Positions 7,183 to 14,430 of a stretch of 49,370 bases of DNA are shown in pieces. The notes under the pieces were generated by a model that did no database searches, was not told where the DNA came from, and saw only the letters and a list, made by a program, of their open reading frames with translations. Both the position numbers and the translations under genes were made by a program. Origin of the DNA: Chthonomonadaceae bacterium (GTDB lineage: Bacteria; Armatimonadota; Chthonomonadetes; Chthonomonadales; Chthonomonadaceae); the NCBI GenBank assembly GCA_027459665.1, contig DAIDHN010000028.1, positions 1-49,370 of the forward strand, read 5' to 3'. Position 1 is the stretch's first letter, and every line of letters starts with the position of its first letter.

Positions 7183-8371
7183 GCCATCCTCCTGGTCCTC
7201 CGCTTGCGCCCTGGCCGCCCAGCGCTGCGGTATTGAAACTGTTTTGCAAAGTGATTTGTACAGAAAACCCTGCAGAGCTGTCTACCTGCGCAGTCCAGTC
7301 TGCATTCAGCAGCATCGCTCCTTCGGCAAACGGCAGCGGAGTGCGTTCAAAGCACAGATTCGGCACCCACACCTCCATCCATGCCGCCTGGCCGGAGGTT
7401 CCCAGCAGAGGGCCGGTTACCCGAAAGTTGAGCGAAACCGGCTGAAACGCCAGCGATGCTGCAGGCAGGCTCATATCTTCGTAGAGCGCCACCAGTCTTC
7501 CCGACACCGCCAGCCTTCCGCCTACCGCCGCCCCCGGATCGTAGCCGCTGCCTGCGGTTTGGGGCAGGCTGTAGGCTCTTTCAATGCGAATGCGGGTGCC
7601 GGGCAGCATCTGTGCATTCAGCGCCTGTCCGCCTGCGGCAAGCCATGCACCGCCATTCTGCGACCCCGGTCCAACGCCCGCAAACGCCAGCGCCCCGCTG
7701 CCTCCCGGCAAGTCTACATAGGCGGGGGCTGTGGTACGCGACACTGTTTTTACGCCATCGCCCCCCAAAGCGGGGGGCAGCAGCGCCGGCGTACTGCCAA
7801 ACAGCGTGCTTACACTGCTGCCGGCTGCATTCGGGTAGGTATTGGGCAGCTGCCGGCAGGCCGCCAGTTCCATTGCTGCTGTAACTGAGGTTCCAAAATG
7901 AAGATCGAGCCTCTCTACAACCGCCCCTGCACTGAGTCGGGAATAGAGACCGTCGCCCATGTCTTCCTCTATGGTGAATGAGGGAGCAGTGCTGCCTGGC
8001 AGAAAAACATGCCGGTATACTGCAGGCGACTGGCTGACGGAAGCGCTCTGCACCAGAGTTTGTATATCCCGCCCCAGTGCGCCCATCAATGGGTAGTGCA
8101 GGTTTTCGGGGTCGGCATGCCAGGTAAGCGTGCCACTATATGTTTTGCCCAGCATCAAAATGCGCCGCTGTTCCACCCCGCCATCCACCTCCGGCTTCGC
8201 CTGCAGCGTGGGGCTTCCCGTCATGCCGCTGCCGGGCAGCAGCGCAAAATAGCGCAGGGGGTTTGCACTGCCGCCTATGGTGTAGGGGCTGGCAGAGCCG
8301 TTGAGAGGCACTGTGCAGAACTGGCTTTCTACAGCCATGCCTGCCGCCCCGGTAAGGCCAGTGATAGCCAC
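7172..8371 (-). CDS. Phage tail-tube-like major tail protein
   Basis: Predicted 399-residue protein. A GTG start at 8371 is preferred because AAGGA lies 8 nt upstream; the longer ATG reading from 8413 has no ribosome site. Diagnostic-looking segments are GKTYSGTLTWHADPENLHYP with LMGALG, then YRHVFLPG, SFTIEEDMGDGLYSRLSAGA and VERLDLHFG. These match the layout of siphovirus-type tail tube proteins: a scaffold strand set, an H-x-F hairpin, and a Y..L.G..V..L motif. The C-terminal half adds an extra beta domain (FRVTGPLLG, EVWVPNLCFE). Such proteins polymerise into the tail tube. It is followed by the chaperone-like pair. Confidence 0.65.
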   Translation of the reverse strand: MAITGLTGAAGMAVESQFCTVPLNGSASPYTIGGSANPLRYFALLPGSGMTGSPTLQAKPEVDGGVEQRRILMLGKTYSGTLTWHADPENLHYPLMGALGRDIQTLVQSASVSQSPAVYRHVFLPGSTAPSFTIEEDMGDGLYSRLSAGAVVERLDLHFGTSVTAAMELAACRQLPNTYPNAAGSSVSTLFGSTPALLPPALGGDGVKTVSRTTAPAYVDLPGGSGALAFAGVGPGSQNGGAWLAAGGQALNAQMLPGTRIRIERAYSLPQTAGSGYDPGAAVGGRLAVSGRLVALYEDMSLPAASLAFQPVSLNFRVTGPLLGTSGQAAWMEVWVPNLCFERTPLPFAEGAMLLNADWTAQVDSSAGFSVQITLQNSFNTAALGGQGASGGPGGWRAA

Positions 8372-8490
8372 TATGCTTTTCCTTTCTATCTGATTTCGTA
8401 CCCGCCCAGCCATTCTGCCCAGTAGTTCAACCCACCCATCACGGGCAGCAGCTGTTCACAGATTCACCTCACCCACCTGCCCTACTGCTC

Positions 8491-8511
8491 CACGGGGTTT
8501 CAACCCCGTGG
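8491..8511. repeat. Palindromic interspersed repeat, third copy
   Basis: CACGGGGTTTCAACCCCGTGG lies in the 168-bp gap between the tail-tube-like gene and a small membrane protein gene. It is the third copy of the palindrome found at 65-82 and 5233-5250. No promoter or T-tract accompanies it, so it is not a convincing terminator. Confidence 0.75.
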
Positions 8512-8539
8512 CAAAGGCCGGCGGGGGCGGCAGGCTGCC

Positions 8540-8809
8540 TCATGGCCGTTCAGCATGATCGCGCAGCAGAGGGGCGGCAACCCGAAGCAGCATGTCCAGC
8601 TTCTGGTCGATGCGCGCCAAACGCTCACGCATCTCCTGCAGCGCCTGCGCCTGCCGGTCGCTTTGCCCGCGTGCGCGCTCTTCCTCTTCTGCAGCAGCAA
8701 TCCCCCTCTCTTCCAGCCGGGTAATGCGCCCTGCAAAGCGAAGCAGCGCCGCAACCCCTGCTGCAAACAGGCTCACCGCAGCAGCTGCGGCCATCACATC
8801 TGCCGGCAT
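8540..8809 (-). CDS. Small membrane protein with coiled coil (holin-like)
   Basis: Predicted 89-residue protein. The start at 8809 follows AAGGAG with an 8-nt spacer. Residues 4-22 (DVMAAAAAVSLFAAGVAALL) form one transmembrane helix. After it comes a charged coiled coil with heptad-like Leu/Ile spacing (ITRLEERGIAAAEEEERARG, LQEMRERLARIDQKLDML). One membrane helix plus a cytoplasmic coil is the pattern of XhlA/haemolysin-XhlA-type holin-associated proteins. It is the second such gene in the cassette; the first, at 12725-12943, sits beside the lysozyme gene. Function is inferred from architecture only. Confidence 0.5.
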   Translation of the reverse strand: MPADVMAAAAAVSLFAAGVAALLRFAGRITRLEERGIAAAEEEERARGQSDRQAQALQEMRERLARIDQKLDMLLRVAAPLLRDHAERP

Positions 8810-8842
8810 TCTTTTCTCTCCTTTCACCCTGCATGCGCAACG

Positions 8843-9115
8843 CTAGTACCAGGCAACAATAGTCACCGAAACGCCTGCATTTGTGAGAACGCTCCCCGTC
8901 GCCCAGACCTTGCTTACCGCGACGGGGTTGTATCCCTGCTGCGCCGGTATAGTCACCACATCGCCGCCGACGGTAGTCACCTTCAGCGTGCAGGCAGCGC
9001 TGCAGAGCAGCCCCCGTGCAAACGGCACGCCGTTTATGCCGGCAGCAGCCAGTGCGGTATCGCTGGGGGTAATGGCCCAGGCGCGCTGCGCAGGGTTATC
9101 GGCTGGCACATGCAT
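8843..9115 (-). CDS. Small phage virion-associated protein
   Basis: Predicted 90-residue protein, translationally coupled to the upstream gene through a TGATG overlap at 9113-9117. The sequence (GVPFARGLLCSAACTLKVTT, VGGDVVTIPAQQGYNPVAVS, KVWATGS) resembles a recurrent family of small phage proteins: a short beta-sandwich with a G-G-D-V-V-T turn and a conserved KVWATGT-like strand, usually encoded near capsid genes. A decoration or head-completion role is possible but not shown. Confidence 0.5.
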   Translation of the reverse strand: MHVPADNPAQRAWAITPSDTALAAAGINGVPFARGLLCSAACTLKVTTVGGDVVTIPAQQGYNPVAVSKVWATGSVLTNAGVSVTIVAWY

Positions 9116-9408
9116 CAGTCGTTCTCCTTTGCAGCCGCCTTTTTACCGGCTGGCTTCTCGTCTGGTTTCCCGGCAGCGGGTGCAGCCTGCACGCTGAACC
9201 CAGGTTCGGCATCCATGCCTTTTGCCGGGTACGCAGGCAGGCCGAGCAGGCGCGGGTCGGAGATGCCTTCAACCTCCCGCACCTCCAGCGCCTTTTCGCC
9301 CTCTACGCCTTCGGGCAGATTGTATACCATCGTCCAGTAATCCCGCTGCCACACATGCCCCGGCGTTCTGAACTGCCTGTATCCGCTTATACAGCGTACT
9401 GCGTACAT
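9115..9408 (-). CDS. Small phage protein downstream of capsid
   Basis: Predicted 97-residue protein. The ATG at 9408 is preceded by a near-perfect AGGAGGCGAT and lies 8 bp beyond the capsid stop; upstream in-frame codons would overlap the capsid gene. The N-terminal part contains aromatic residues and a single Cys (YAVRCISGYRQFRTPGHVWQ). The C-terminus is a Lys/Ala-rich disordered tail (GKPDEKPAGKKAAAKEND). Its position directly after the capsid gene suggests a head-tail joining or head-completion role, but no family is recognised with confidence. Confidence 0.5.
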   Translation of the reverse strand: MYAVRCISGYRQFRTPGHVWQRDYWTMVYNLPEGVEGEKALEVREVEGISDPRLLGLPAYPAKGMDAEPGFSVQAAPAAGKPDEKPAGKKAAAKEND

Positions 9409-9416
9409 ATCGCCTC

Positions 9417-10346
9417 CTAGCTGGTCGCGTTGCTGCCGTATGCCATCTGCCACAGCCCGTAACCCTGCGCGTATCTGCCGCGCACGGTGAACCGGTACTG
9501 CTCCTTTATGCGTGCTTCAGGCATATCCATATCGGTTTCCATCGTGATGGGCACATCGCTTCGGCTCTGGATGAAGATCGGCTTCACCTCGCGGCTGGCA
9601 TCGAGCAGGAACCACTGGTAGCCGGTGATGTAGGGATTCACCACCACCTTGTACCTGCCCATGAAGTAGTTGCGGTAGTTGGTAGCCGGCACGCCTGCGG
9701 TTCCGGTTTCGCCCGGTTCGACTACCACATCGCTGCTGACCAGGTTCCATGCCCTGCGAGCCAGCAGCGGCCCCACCACCAGGGTATCGGGGACGATGTG
9801 CAGCGGGATGCCCTTGTCGTCGACGTAGCTCATCATGGTGGTAGCAGCGGCTTCGAGAGCCGAATCAGACAGGCTGGCTGTGCTGATGTTGCTCTGTGTG
9901 GGGCTACTGCCCTCCTGGTGGCTTGCGTTGAAGAAGTACTGCCCGTCGTAGGCGTACTGGCTGAAGCCGTTTGTGAGGCCGGTGAAAGCCAGCTGGTTCC
10001 AGTGCCTCACCGCTTCGGCGGCCAGTTCTCGTGCCCGTATCATCAGCAGCCCGTACTGGTCGTCTTCGAGAGTGCGCCGGTCTATGGCCAGGTCAGCCTT
10101 GTAGAGAATGTCGGAAAGCTGGTAGCTGTCTTCGCGCACGCTCTGTTCTACCGGCTCATCGTTGAACTGCTTCATCACCGCGCCGCGGCCCAGCCATGCG
10201 TACTTCTGCACCGGCAGGGTAGTGGGCAGCTCGGTCGCGATGGTTCGCCAGTCGGCTTTTTCGTTTGCGGCGATGTATGCGCCGTTGAATTCGGTTTTGA
10301 TGCCTGCCTGCGTAAGCAGCAGGATGTCACTGGTAACTACAGCCAT
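9417..10346 (-). CDS. Major capsid protein, Mu gpT-like
   Basis: Predicted 309-residue protein with AAGGAG upstream of ATG. The sequence follows the Mu gpT head-protein pattern: an N-terminal segment with WRTIATELPTTLPVQKYAWLG, then DLAIDRRTLEDDQYGLLMI, then DGQYFFNASHQEG, IPLHIVPDTLVVGPLLARRA, and a final ITGYQWFLLDASREVKPIFI. The length matches this HK97-fold family (about 300 residues). It assembles the icosahedral head. Upstream lie the S49 protease with nested scaffold and the DUF2190-type gene, the order seen in Mu-like head modules. The ORF is intact, with no sign of decay. Confidence 0.85.
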   Translation of the reverse strand: MAVVTSDILLLTQAGIKTEFNGAYIAANEKADWRTIATELPTTLPVQKYAWLGRGAVMKQFNDEPVEQSVREDSYQLSDILYKADLAIDRRTLEDDQYGLLMIRARELAAEAVRHWNQLAFTGLTNGFSQYAYDGQYFFNASHQEGSSPTQSNISTASLSDSALEAAATTMMSYVDDKGIPLHIVPDTLVVGPLLARRAWNLVSSDVVVEPGETGTAGVPATNYRNYFMGRYKVVVNPYITGYQWFLLDASREVKPIFIQSRSDVPITMETDMDMPEARIKEQYRFTVRGRYAQGYGLWQMAYGSNATS

Positions 10347-10357
10347 TTATGGTCTCC

Positions 10358-10771
10358 TTAGTGAACGGCGTTGTCGATACGAATGCGCAGGTCGCTTGCG
10401 TCTTCCACCTTGATGGCATAGCCCACCAGCTGGTTGCTGGTTGCTGTGGTGGTGAGCGTTTCATCGTCTGCTGCATAGAACGCTGCGCCCACATTGGTTT
10501 GCGCTGTAGCCACCGATGTAGCAAACACATAGCTGCCGGTTTTGTACACCCTGCAGGTAACCGAGCCAGCCGCGCCGGTGTTGGAGACCGTTTCGTAGGC
10601 CACGCCGACAAAAATATCGGTAGCAGTGCCGCTGCGGGCCGGCCTTGCGTAGCCAGTTGCGTCTACGCTGACCAGGGTGCCCTTGTTGATGGTAACGCCC
10701 GCCTGCACCAGGTATTCCTGCAGCAGACCGTCTTTTCTCTGCGCCTCGCGGGGCGCTGTAGATGCCGCCAT
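10358..10771 (-). CDS. DUF2190-type capsid-associated protein
   Basis: Predicted 137-residue protein coupled to the protease gene by a TAATG overlap at 10769-10773. The sequence shows the DUF2190 pattern: KDGLLQEYLVQAGVTINKGT, VDATGYARPA, IFVGVAYETV, CRVYKTGSYVF and QLVGYAIKVED. Members of this family are capsid decoration or head-fibre proteins encoded between protease and major capsid genes in many tailed phages, which is exactly the position here. The fold is predicted to be all-beta. Function as capsid stabiliser or decoration is family-based inference. Confidence 0.75.
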   Translation of the reverse strand: MAASTAPREAQRKDGLLQEYLVQAGVTINKGTLVSVDATGYARPARSGTATDIFVGVAYETVSNTGAAGSVTCRVYKTGSYVFATSVATAQTNVGAAFYAADDETLTTTATSNQLVGYAIKVEDASDLRIRIDNAVH

Positions 10772-11256
10772 TATTTAGCCTCCTGGTTTTTCATATTGCG
10801 CGCAAACTCGTCTTGTTTAGCCTGCGAAGTAAAGCCCATTTTGAGCGCCATTTCCCGCTGCGCCGGTGCAAGCAAGTCCCATTCTCTGGTTTGCGACTGG
10901 CTTCCGCCGTCTATGATGCTGGCATTTGCCGCCGCTGCCGAAGCCCTCTGCGCGCCCGAAGCCTCTGTGGTATCGAATTTGGCGTCTGCCTCGGCTCGCC
11001 ATGCATCTCGCAGTTCCAGCACGCTGTCGGGGTCGAGCCTGTCTACCTGTGCGCCGATACGTACTCCCCGTTCAGCGCCGTGTGCGCGCACTGCCTCCCG
11101 TTTCGCCTCTGCCCTCAGCTGCTCTTCGTACCTCCTGCCCATAGCCGCCTGCGCGATCAGCGTTTTGATTTCGGCTGCATCGGCGATTTTGGCTTCCTTC
11201 ATCGCCGCCAGCAGGTTCTGCTGCTCCGGTGTAACCTGGGGCATCTCGTTCTCCAT
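10771..11256 (-). CDS. Nested in-frame scaffold protein (internal start in protease gene)
   Basis: An in-frame ATG at 11256 inside the protease gene is preceded by AAAGGAGACCATTTCT, essentially the same strong ribosome site used by the capsid gene (AAGGAGACCATAA). It would yield a separate 161-residue copy of the C-terminal helical region. Lambda (C/Nu3) and Mu (I/Z) both make their scaffold this way, as a nested product of the protease gene. The signal is read directly from sequence; production of the short protein is inferred. The C-terminus ends near TSQAKQDEFARNMKNQEAK. Confidence 0.7.
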   Translation of the reverse strand: MENEMPQVTPEQQNLLAAMKEAKIADAAEIKTLIAQAAMGRRYEEQLRAEAKREAVRAHGAERGVRIGAQVDRLDPDSVLELRDAWRAEADAKFDTTEASGAQRASAAAANASIIDGGSQSQTREWDLLAPAQREMALKMGFTSQAKQDEFARNMKNQEAK

Positions 11257-12105
11257 AGAAATGGTCTCCTTTGCATTGGCCTTCTGCCTGATGCTGCTCA
11301 CAGCCTGCGCCACAGTGCAAACCCTGTCGATCAGGCCAGCCTTCACCGCCTGCTCTCCTACGAAGACGCGTGCGGTAGTGATCTCATCCAGTTGTTCCCT
11401 GCTGAGGCCGCGCGCCGTTTTAACAGCGGCAATGAAGTGGCTGTTGATTTCATGCAGCATGCGCTGCGTTTCCTGCAGGTGTTCGGGGGTAACGGGCGCA
11501 CCGTCGATGCCGATGCCCTTGTGCGGGCCGGTTGCCAGCACATGCACCTTAACGCCTTCGTTTTCTGCCATTTTGCTGGTATCTTCCAGCACCGTGATGG
11601 TGCCGATGCTGCCCACCTGCGCAGTGGCGTTGCAGCAGACCATATCCGCCTGCGAAGCCACCCAGTAGGCAGCGCTGCAGCCCATGTCTTCGATGTATGC
11701 TGCAACCGGCTTGATATTCGCGGCCGCCTTCACCTCGGCCGCCAGGTCGGAAGTACCGCTCACCTGGCCGCCCGGGCTGTCTATAGAGAGCATGATGGCC
11801 CTCACGTCGCTGTTTTGTGCAGCGTGTGCAAGCGCTGCGCGCACTGCGGTGGTAGACACACTGGAGAGCCACCAGTAGCTGCCTTTGGTCATCACGCCTC
11901 GCATGGTGAGCACAGCCACGCCGCCTGCTGCTATTTTGTAGCCCGGCGTTTTGGCAGCAGGGGGTTTGTCAGCAGCCTGCTGCTCTGCCGAAGCAGCCGG
12001 CTGCAGCAGCGCGTTTGCGCCCCGCAGCGGCTCTATCATCCAGCAGGCATCTATGGTAGTGAGCGAAAAATTCAGTGAGCTGGCTTGCTGCATGGCGGTA
12101 TCCAT
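10771..12105 (-). CDS. S49 (SppA/ClpP-fold) prohead protease with C-terminal scaffold region
   Basis: Predicted 444-residue protein. The ATG at 12105 (MERMDTAMQQASS region) follows GGAAAGG; ATG 12093 is an alternative, and the upstream frame is shadow of the lysozyme gene. Residues 55-270 form the S49 serine-protease domain: GVAVLTMRGVM, SIDSPGGQVSG, and DMGCSAAYW with the presumed catalytic serine near residue 144, followed by GSIGTITVLED. The C-terminal 160 residues, beginning MENEMPQVTP, are charged and helical, as in phage scaffolds, and have their own internal ribosome site. The protease would mature the prohead and remove the scaffold. The gene overlaps the lysozyme gene by 34 bp; no portal gene lies between them. 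Confidence 0.85.
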   Translation of the reverse strand: MDTAMQQASSLNFSLTTIDACWMIEPLRGANALLQPAASAEQQAADKPPAAKTPGYKIAAGGVAVLTMRGVMTKGSYWWLSSVSTTAVRAALAHAAQNSDVRAIMLSIDSPGGQVSGTSDLAAEVKAAANIKPVAAYIEDMGCSAAYWVASQADMVCCNATAQVGSIGTITVLEDTSKMAENEGVKVHVLATGPHKGIGIDGAPVTPEHLQETQRMLHEINSHFIAAVKTARGLSREQLDEITTARVFVGEQAVKAGLIDRVCTVAQAVSSIRQKANAKETISMENEMPQVTPEQQNLLAAMKEAKIADAAEIKTLIAQAAMGRRYEEQLRAEAKREAVRAHGAERGVRIGAQVDRLDPDSVLELRDAWRAEADAKFDTTEASGAQRASAAAANASIIDGGSQSQTREWDLLAPAQREMALKMGFTSQAKQDEFARNMKNQEAK

Positions 12106-12728
12106 CCTTTCCAGCGGTTTCGGTCCACCTGCCCTTCCACACCGGGCACTGCGCCGCTGCAGGAATACTGCCAGCATGTCCAGTCGCTCCATCCTGCAGG
12201 CAGGTCTGGCTGCTCTACGTTGTAATGCGCCACCCAGAGCGGGTGTCCGCCAAAGCCGTCGCCCAGCCACTGCGTGAGCCACGATGGCGAGCCGTAGAGA
12301 ACAGGCAGCCTGCCGGTTTCAGCGTGAATCACTGCGCTGAACTGTTCCACCATGCTGCGAATGTGCTGCCTGCCCAGCGTGTGCGCCAGATTGGGCTGTG
12401 CGGGGTTGTTCTCGAGGTCGAGCGCTATGGGCAGGGGGTTGTGCAGAAAGTGTTGTTTGACGCTGCGAATGGCTTGCAAAAAAAAGTGTGCCTGCTCCGC
12501 GCCGCTCTGCTGCAGCTCTGCAAAGTGGTAGGCGCTCATTTGCACGCCTCCCTCCCCGCCCTGCTGCATGTTGCGCAAAAAGGCGGGGTCGGTGAAGGCT
12601 GTGCCCTGTGCTGCCTTGGCATAGGCGAACCGGATGCCTGCCGCATGCACCCGTTTCCAGTTCACCATGCCGTTGAGATGGCTCACATCAATGCCTTCGC
12701 TGCAGGCATCGGTCAGCGGGTGGTTCAT
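12072..12728 (-). CDS. GH25 lysozyme (phage endolysin)
   Basis: Predicted 218-residue single-domain GH25 muramidase, which cleaves peptidoglycan between N-acetylmuramic acid and N-acetylglucosamine. Landmarks are GIDVSHLNG (D14) near the N-terminus, WKRVHAAGIRFAYAKAAQG, the catalytic LDLEN (D104, E106), RLPVLYGSPSWL, PLWVAHYN and the C-terminal CWQYSCSG ... VDRN. The length is that of the catalytic domain alone, with no cell-wall-binding repeats and no signal peptide, so it depends on a holin. The gene starts in a 4-bp ATGA overlap with the upstream holin-like gene and overlaps the protease gene at its 3-prime end. Confidence 0.9.
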   Translation of the reverse strand: MNHPLTDACSEGIDVSHLNGMVNWKRVHAAGIRFAYAKAAQGTAFTDPAFLRNMQQGGEGGVQMSAYHFAELQQSGAEQAHFFLQAIRSVKQHFLHNPLPIALDLENNPAQPNLAHTLGRQHIRSMVEQFSAVIHAETGRLPVLYGSPSWLTQWLGDGFGGHPLWVAHYNVEQPDLPAGWSDWTCWQYSCSGAVPGVEGQVDRNRWKGWIPPCSKPAH

Positions 12729-12943
12729 TTGCCCTGCAGCTTTTCTGCGCCCTGCGCCACCACCTGGTCTACCCGGCTTTGCAGCGCCTGGTCTGCCTGC
12801 TGCACCACTGCCTGCAGCGCCTCGTTCTGGCGTGCAGAAAGCGCTGCAATGCGCACCTGGGCCGGCCGCACGTAGAGCGCGTGATGCAGAAAAGTGATCA
12901 GCGCGTTTGCTGCCAGTGGGATGAAAATGCTTTTCCAGTCCAT
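12725..12943 (-). CDS. Holin-like small membrane protein
   Basis: Predicted 72-residue protein. The ATG at 12943 follows GAGGAGGCACAACTT. Residues 5-25 (SIFIPLAANALITFLHHALY) form one transmembrane helix. The rest is an Ala/Gln-rich amphipathic helix (QNEALQAVVQQADQALQSRV). The 4-bp overlap with the lysozyme gene and the small single-helix design suggest a holin or pinholin-type partner. No pore-forming family signature is recognised. It is the first gene of the phage cassette in transcription order. Confidence 0.55.
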   Translation of the reverse strand: MDWKSIFIPLAANALITFLHHALYVRPAQVRIAALSARQNEALQAVVQQADQALQSRVDQVVAQGAEKLQGK

Positions 12944-13077
12944 AAGTTGTGCCTCCTCGCCAAACAGTTACCCTGTACTTATCGTTGCCGAGGCTGGCTA
13001 AACAGGGTGACGGGCGCAGGCGAGGCGGGCGGCGAGGGGGAAACGGGCGCTGCGGCAGAATTCAGCGCCTGGCGGTT

Positions 13078-14025
13078 CTACTCGTGGAACACATTCTCCC
13101 GATGCCACTCCAGCGCCTCTGGCGAAGGGGCATATTCCGGGAGATATGGCAAATGCAGTTTGCTGTCATGCTGCACATAGTCTGTGCGGTGCTGCAGGGA
13201 AGAACAGACTATGATATTGTACTGATTGTCTATGGTAAACACTCCTCTGTCAAAACCCCAGTGATGGTTCTGGCACAGTGCAATGCCGTTGCATGGATGG
13301 TCGTTATGAAACTGTGAGTGGGGAAGTATGTGCGCCGCCTGAACCAGACTGGAGGTTTCTGTACGAAGCGAGAGCGCACATACTGAACACGCCTCGCTGT
13401 ACAGACTGCGGATCACCCTGGGAAACAACGCGCTGCGAAGATATGCTTCATCCCCCCTTGTCTCGTGTACCTGTGTCTGAATGCGTGGAAATGGACCGGG
13501 ATGATTGATGAGCTTCTGCAGCTCTTTTTGCAGCAACTCGTCTGGTTTGGGCAGTTTTATATCTGACTGCTGTTGCGGGAAATAGACGTGAAGCAGAGCA
13601 GACCGCAGCGCATTGCGTGCAACAACATCCTGCAGCAGGTTCCAGAGCTCAGGCTCCAGTGCAACAGAATACCCTTCATCCTGCAGTCTTTTAAACGACA
13701 CAGTTGCTGCCGCCCATTCCTCTGGTGTCACTTTGGCATATTGGCGCATGGGAAGCCAGAAGCCTTCTGAAACAAGATGACGAAACGGGTTCAGCATGGC
13801 GCAATGCCAGCCTTTCGGCTGAAGCTCGTGCCATATATTCTTGAACAGCAGCAACAACTGCGGGCTGACTTCAATGCAGTTCTGTTGAATCAAACCGCAC
13901 TCAATTCCCTGCAACACCGCCAGAAGCAAAATCGGCTTATGAGGGGCAAAGCCTCTTGCATAGTGCTTGTTCTGCCTCAGGCTGGTAAAAGCCGTTATGT
14001 ACTTTTGCAGTGTGGTGGTTTGCAT
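13078..14025 (-). CDS. Probable type IV restriction endonuclease, SBD-like N-terminus plus HNH
   Basis: Predicted 315-residue protein with two parts. Residues 1-150 (APHKPILLLAVLQGIE, LNPFRHLVSEGFWLP, LRSALLHVYFP) follow the layout of the sulfur-binding domain of ScoMcrA-type enzymes, which bind phosphorothioate DNA. Residues 195-275 are an HNH nuclease: C213-x-x-C216, AAHI (H232), N246, LCQNHH (H254/H255) and FDRGVF. Proteins of this architecture cut phosphorothioate-modified or other modified DNA. Phosphorothioate specificity here is inference from sequence layout. No dnd or methylase genes lie nearby. It follows a small gene (14053-14265) and a separate promoter, so it is probably an independent defence cargo beside the phage cassette. 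Confidence 0.7.
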   Translation of the reverse strand: MQTTTLQKYITAFTSLRQNKHYARGFAPHKPILLLAVLQGIECGLIQQNCIEVSPQLLLLFKNIWHELQPKGWHCAMLNPFRHLVSEGFWLPMRQYAKVTPEEWAAATVSFKRLQDEGYSVALEPELWNLLQDVVARNALRSALLHVYFPQQQSDIKLPKPDELLQKELQKLINHPGPFPRIQTQVHETRGDEAYLRSALFPRVIRSLYSEACSVCALSLRTETSSLVQAAHILPHSQFHNDHPCNGIALCQNHHWGFDRGVFTIDNQYNIIVCSSLQHRTDYVQHDSKLHLPYLPEYAPSPEALEWHRENVFHE

Positions 14026-14052
14026 CGAGGAATTGGGCGTTTGAAATCTAAA

Positions 14053-14265
14053 TTAATGCTCAGTCATTTCTGCATTGGCTTCGTCAGAGGTAATCCACCT
14101 GGTGAAGGTCTCCAATGTTACCTTATAGAATTTGCGATTGTGTGCAGGCTTCCAGAGAATGCTGCTCGGCTTTATGCGCAGTGTGCCAATCTGCGAACAC
14201 TCTTCATCTGCAATTACATGATCTTCATACACTGGCCGAACGAAAGTGTTTTTGTAGGTGGGCAA
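14053..14265 (-). CDS. Small TTG-initiated protein in the HNH operon
   Basis: Predicted 70-residue protein. A TTG at 14265 is preceded by GCGGAGGATACC (GGAGG, 5-nt spacer), a much better start than any upstream codon. The sequence (YEDHVIADEECSQIGTLRIK, PSSILWKP, FYKVTLETFTRWI) looks like a compact beta-hairpin domain with a conserved-looking K-P-S-x-I-L-W motif; no named family is recognised. The gene ends 27 bp before the HNH nuclease gene and shares its promoter. It may therefore be a partner, regulator or immunity-type factor for the nuclease, but this is inference from context. Confidence 0.6.
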   Translation of the reverse strand: MPTYKNTFVRPVYEDHVIADEECSQIGTLRIKPSSILWKPAHNRKFYKVTLETFTRWITSDEANAEMTEH

Positions 14266-14311
14266 GGTATCCTCCGCGGGAACAACAATTTTACAACAAT
14301 AAGCAATATAC

Positions 14312-14317
14312 ATTATA
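14312..14317 (-). promoter_or_regulatory. Consensus -10 element for the HNH operon
   Basis: On the minus strand GGTTATAATG contains a perfect TATAAT about 46 bp before the TTG start. A -35 match is poor (TTTTGT, 17-nt spacing). The surrounding 14266-14360 stretch is AT-rich compared with its neighbours, as expected for a promoter. It separates the HNH unit from groEL. Confidence 0.5.
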
Positions 14318-14430
14318 ACCGATAGCAGAGATACACAAAATTCAGAAGCTCCTGACAAAGTTCAGCATGCATTTGCTTTAGCGGCTACGGCCAGCCAACT
14401 CCCCTGAAATGGCAGCGCCTGACCGCGGGC

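Noticed and set aside
65-8511. CRISPR array suggested by repeated GGGGTTTCAACCCC units
   Set aside because: Copies are thousands of bases apart and in both orientations, with genes between them; there are no regular spacers and no cas genes.
10349-12078. Two long plus-strand frames (439 and 438 residues) opposite the capsid-protease genes
   Set aside because: They mirror codon bias of the minus-strand genes and have no supporting start signal or family resemblance.
585-13000. A complete, inducible prophage
   Set aside because: No integrase, repressor, portal or terminase gene is visible and no attachment-site duplication was found at the borders.
12967-13011. Inverted repeat GTTACCCTGT / ACAGGGTGAC after the HNH gene
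   Set aside because: The loop is 25 nt and no T-run follows, so it is not a good terminator; too short to call a functional site.
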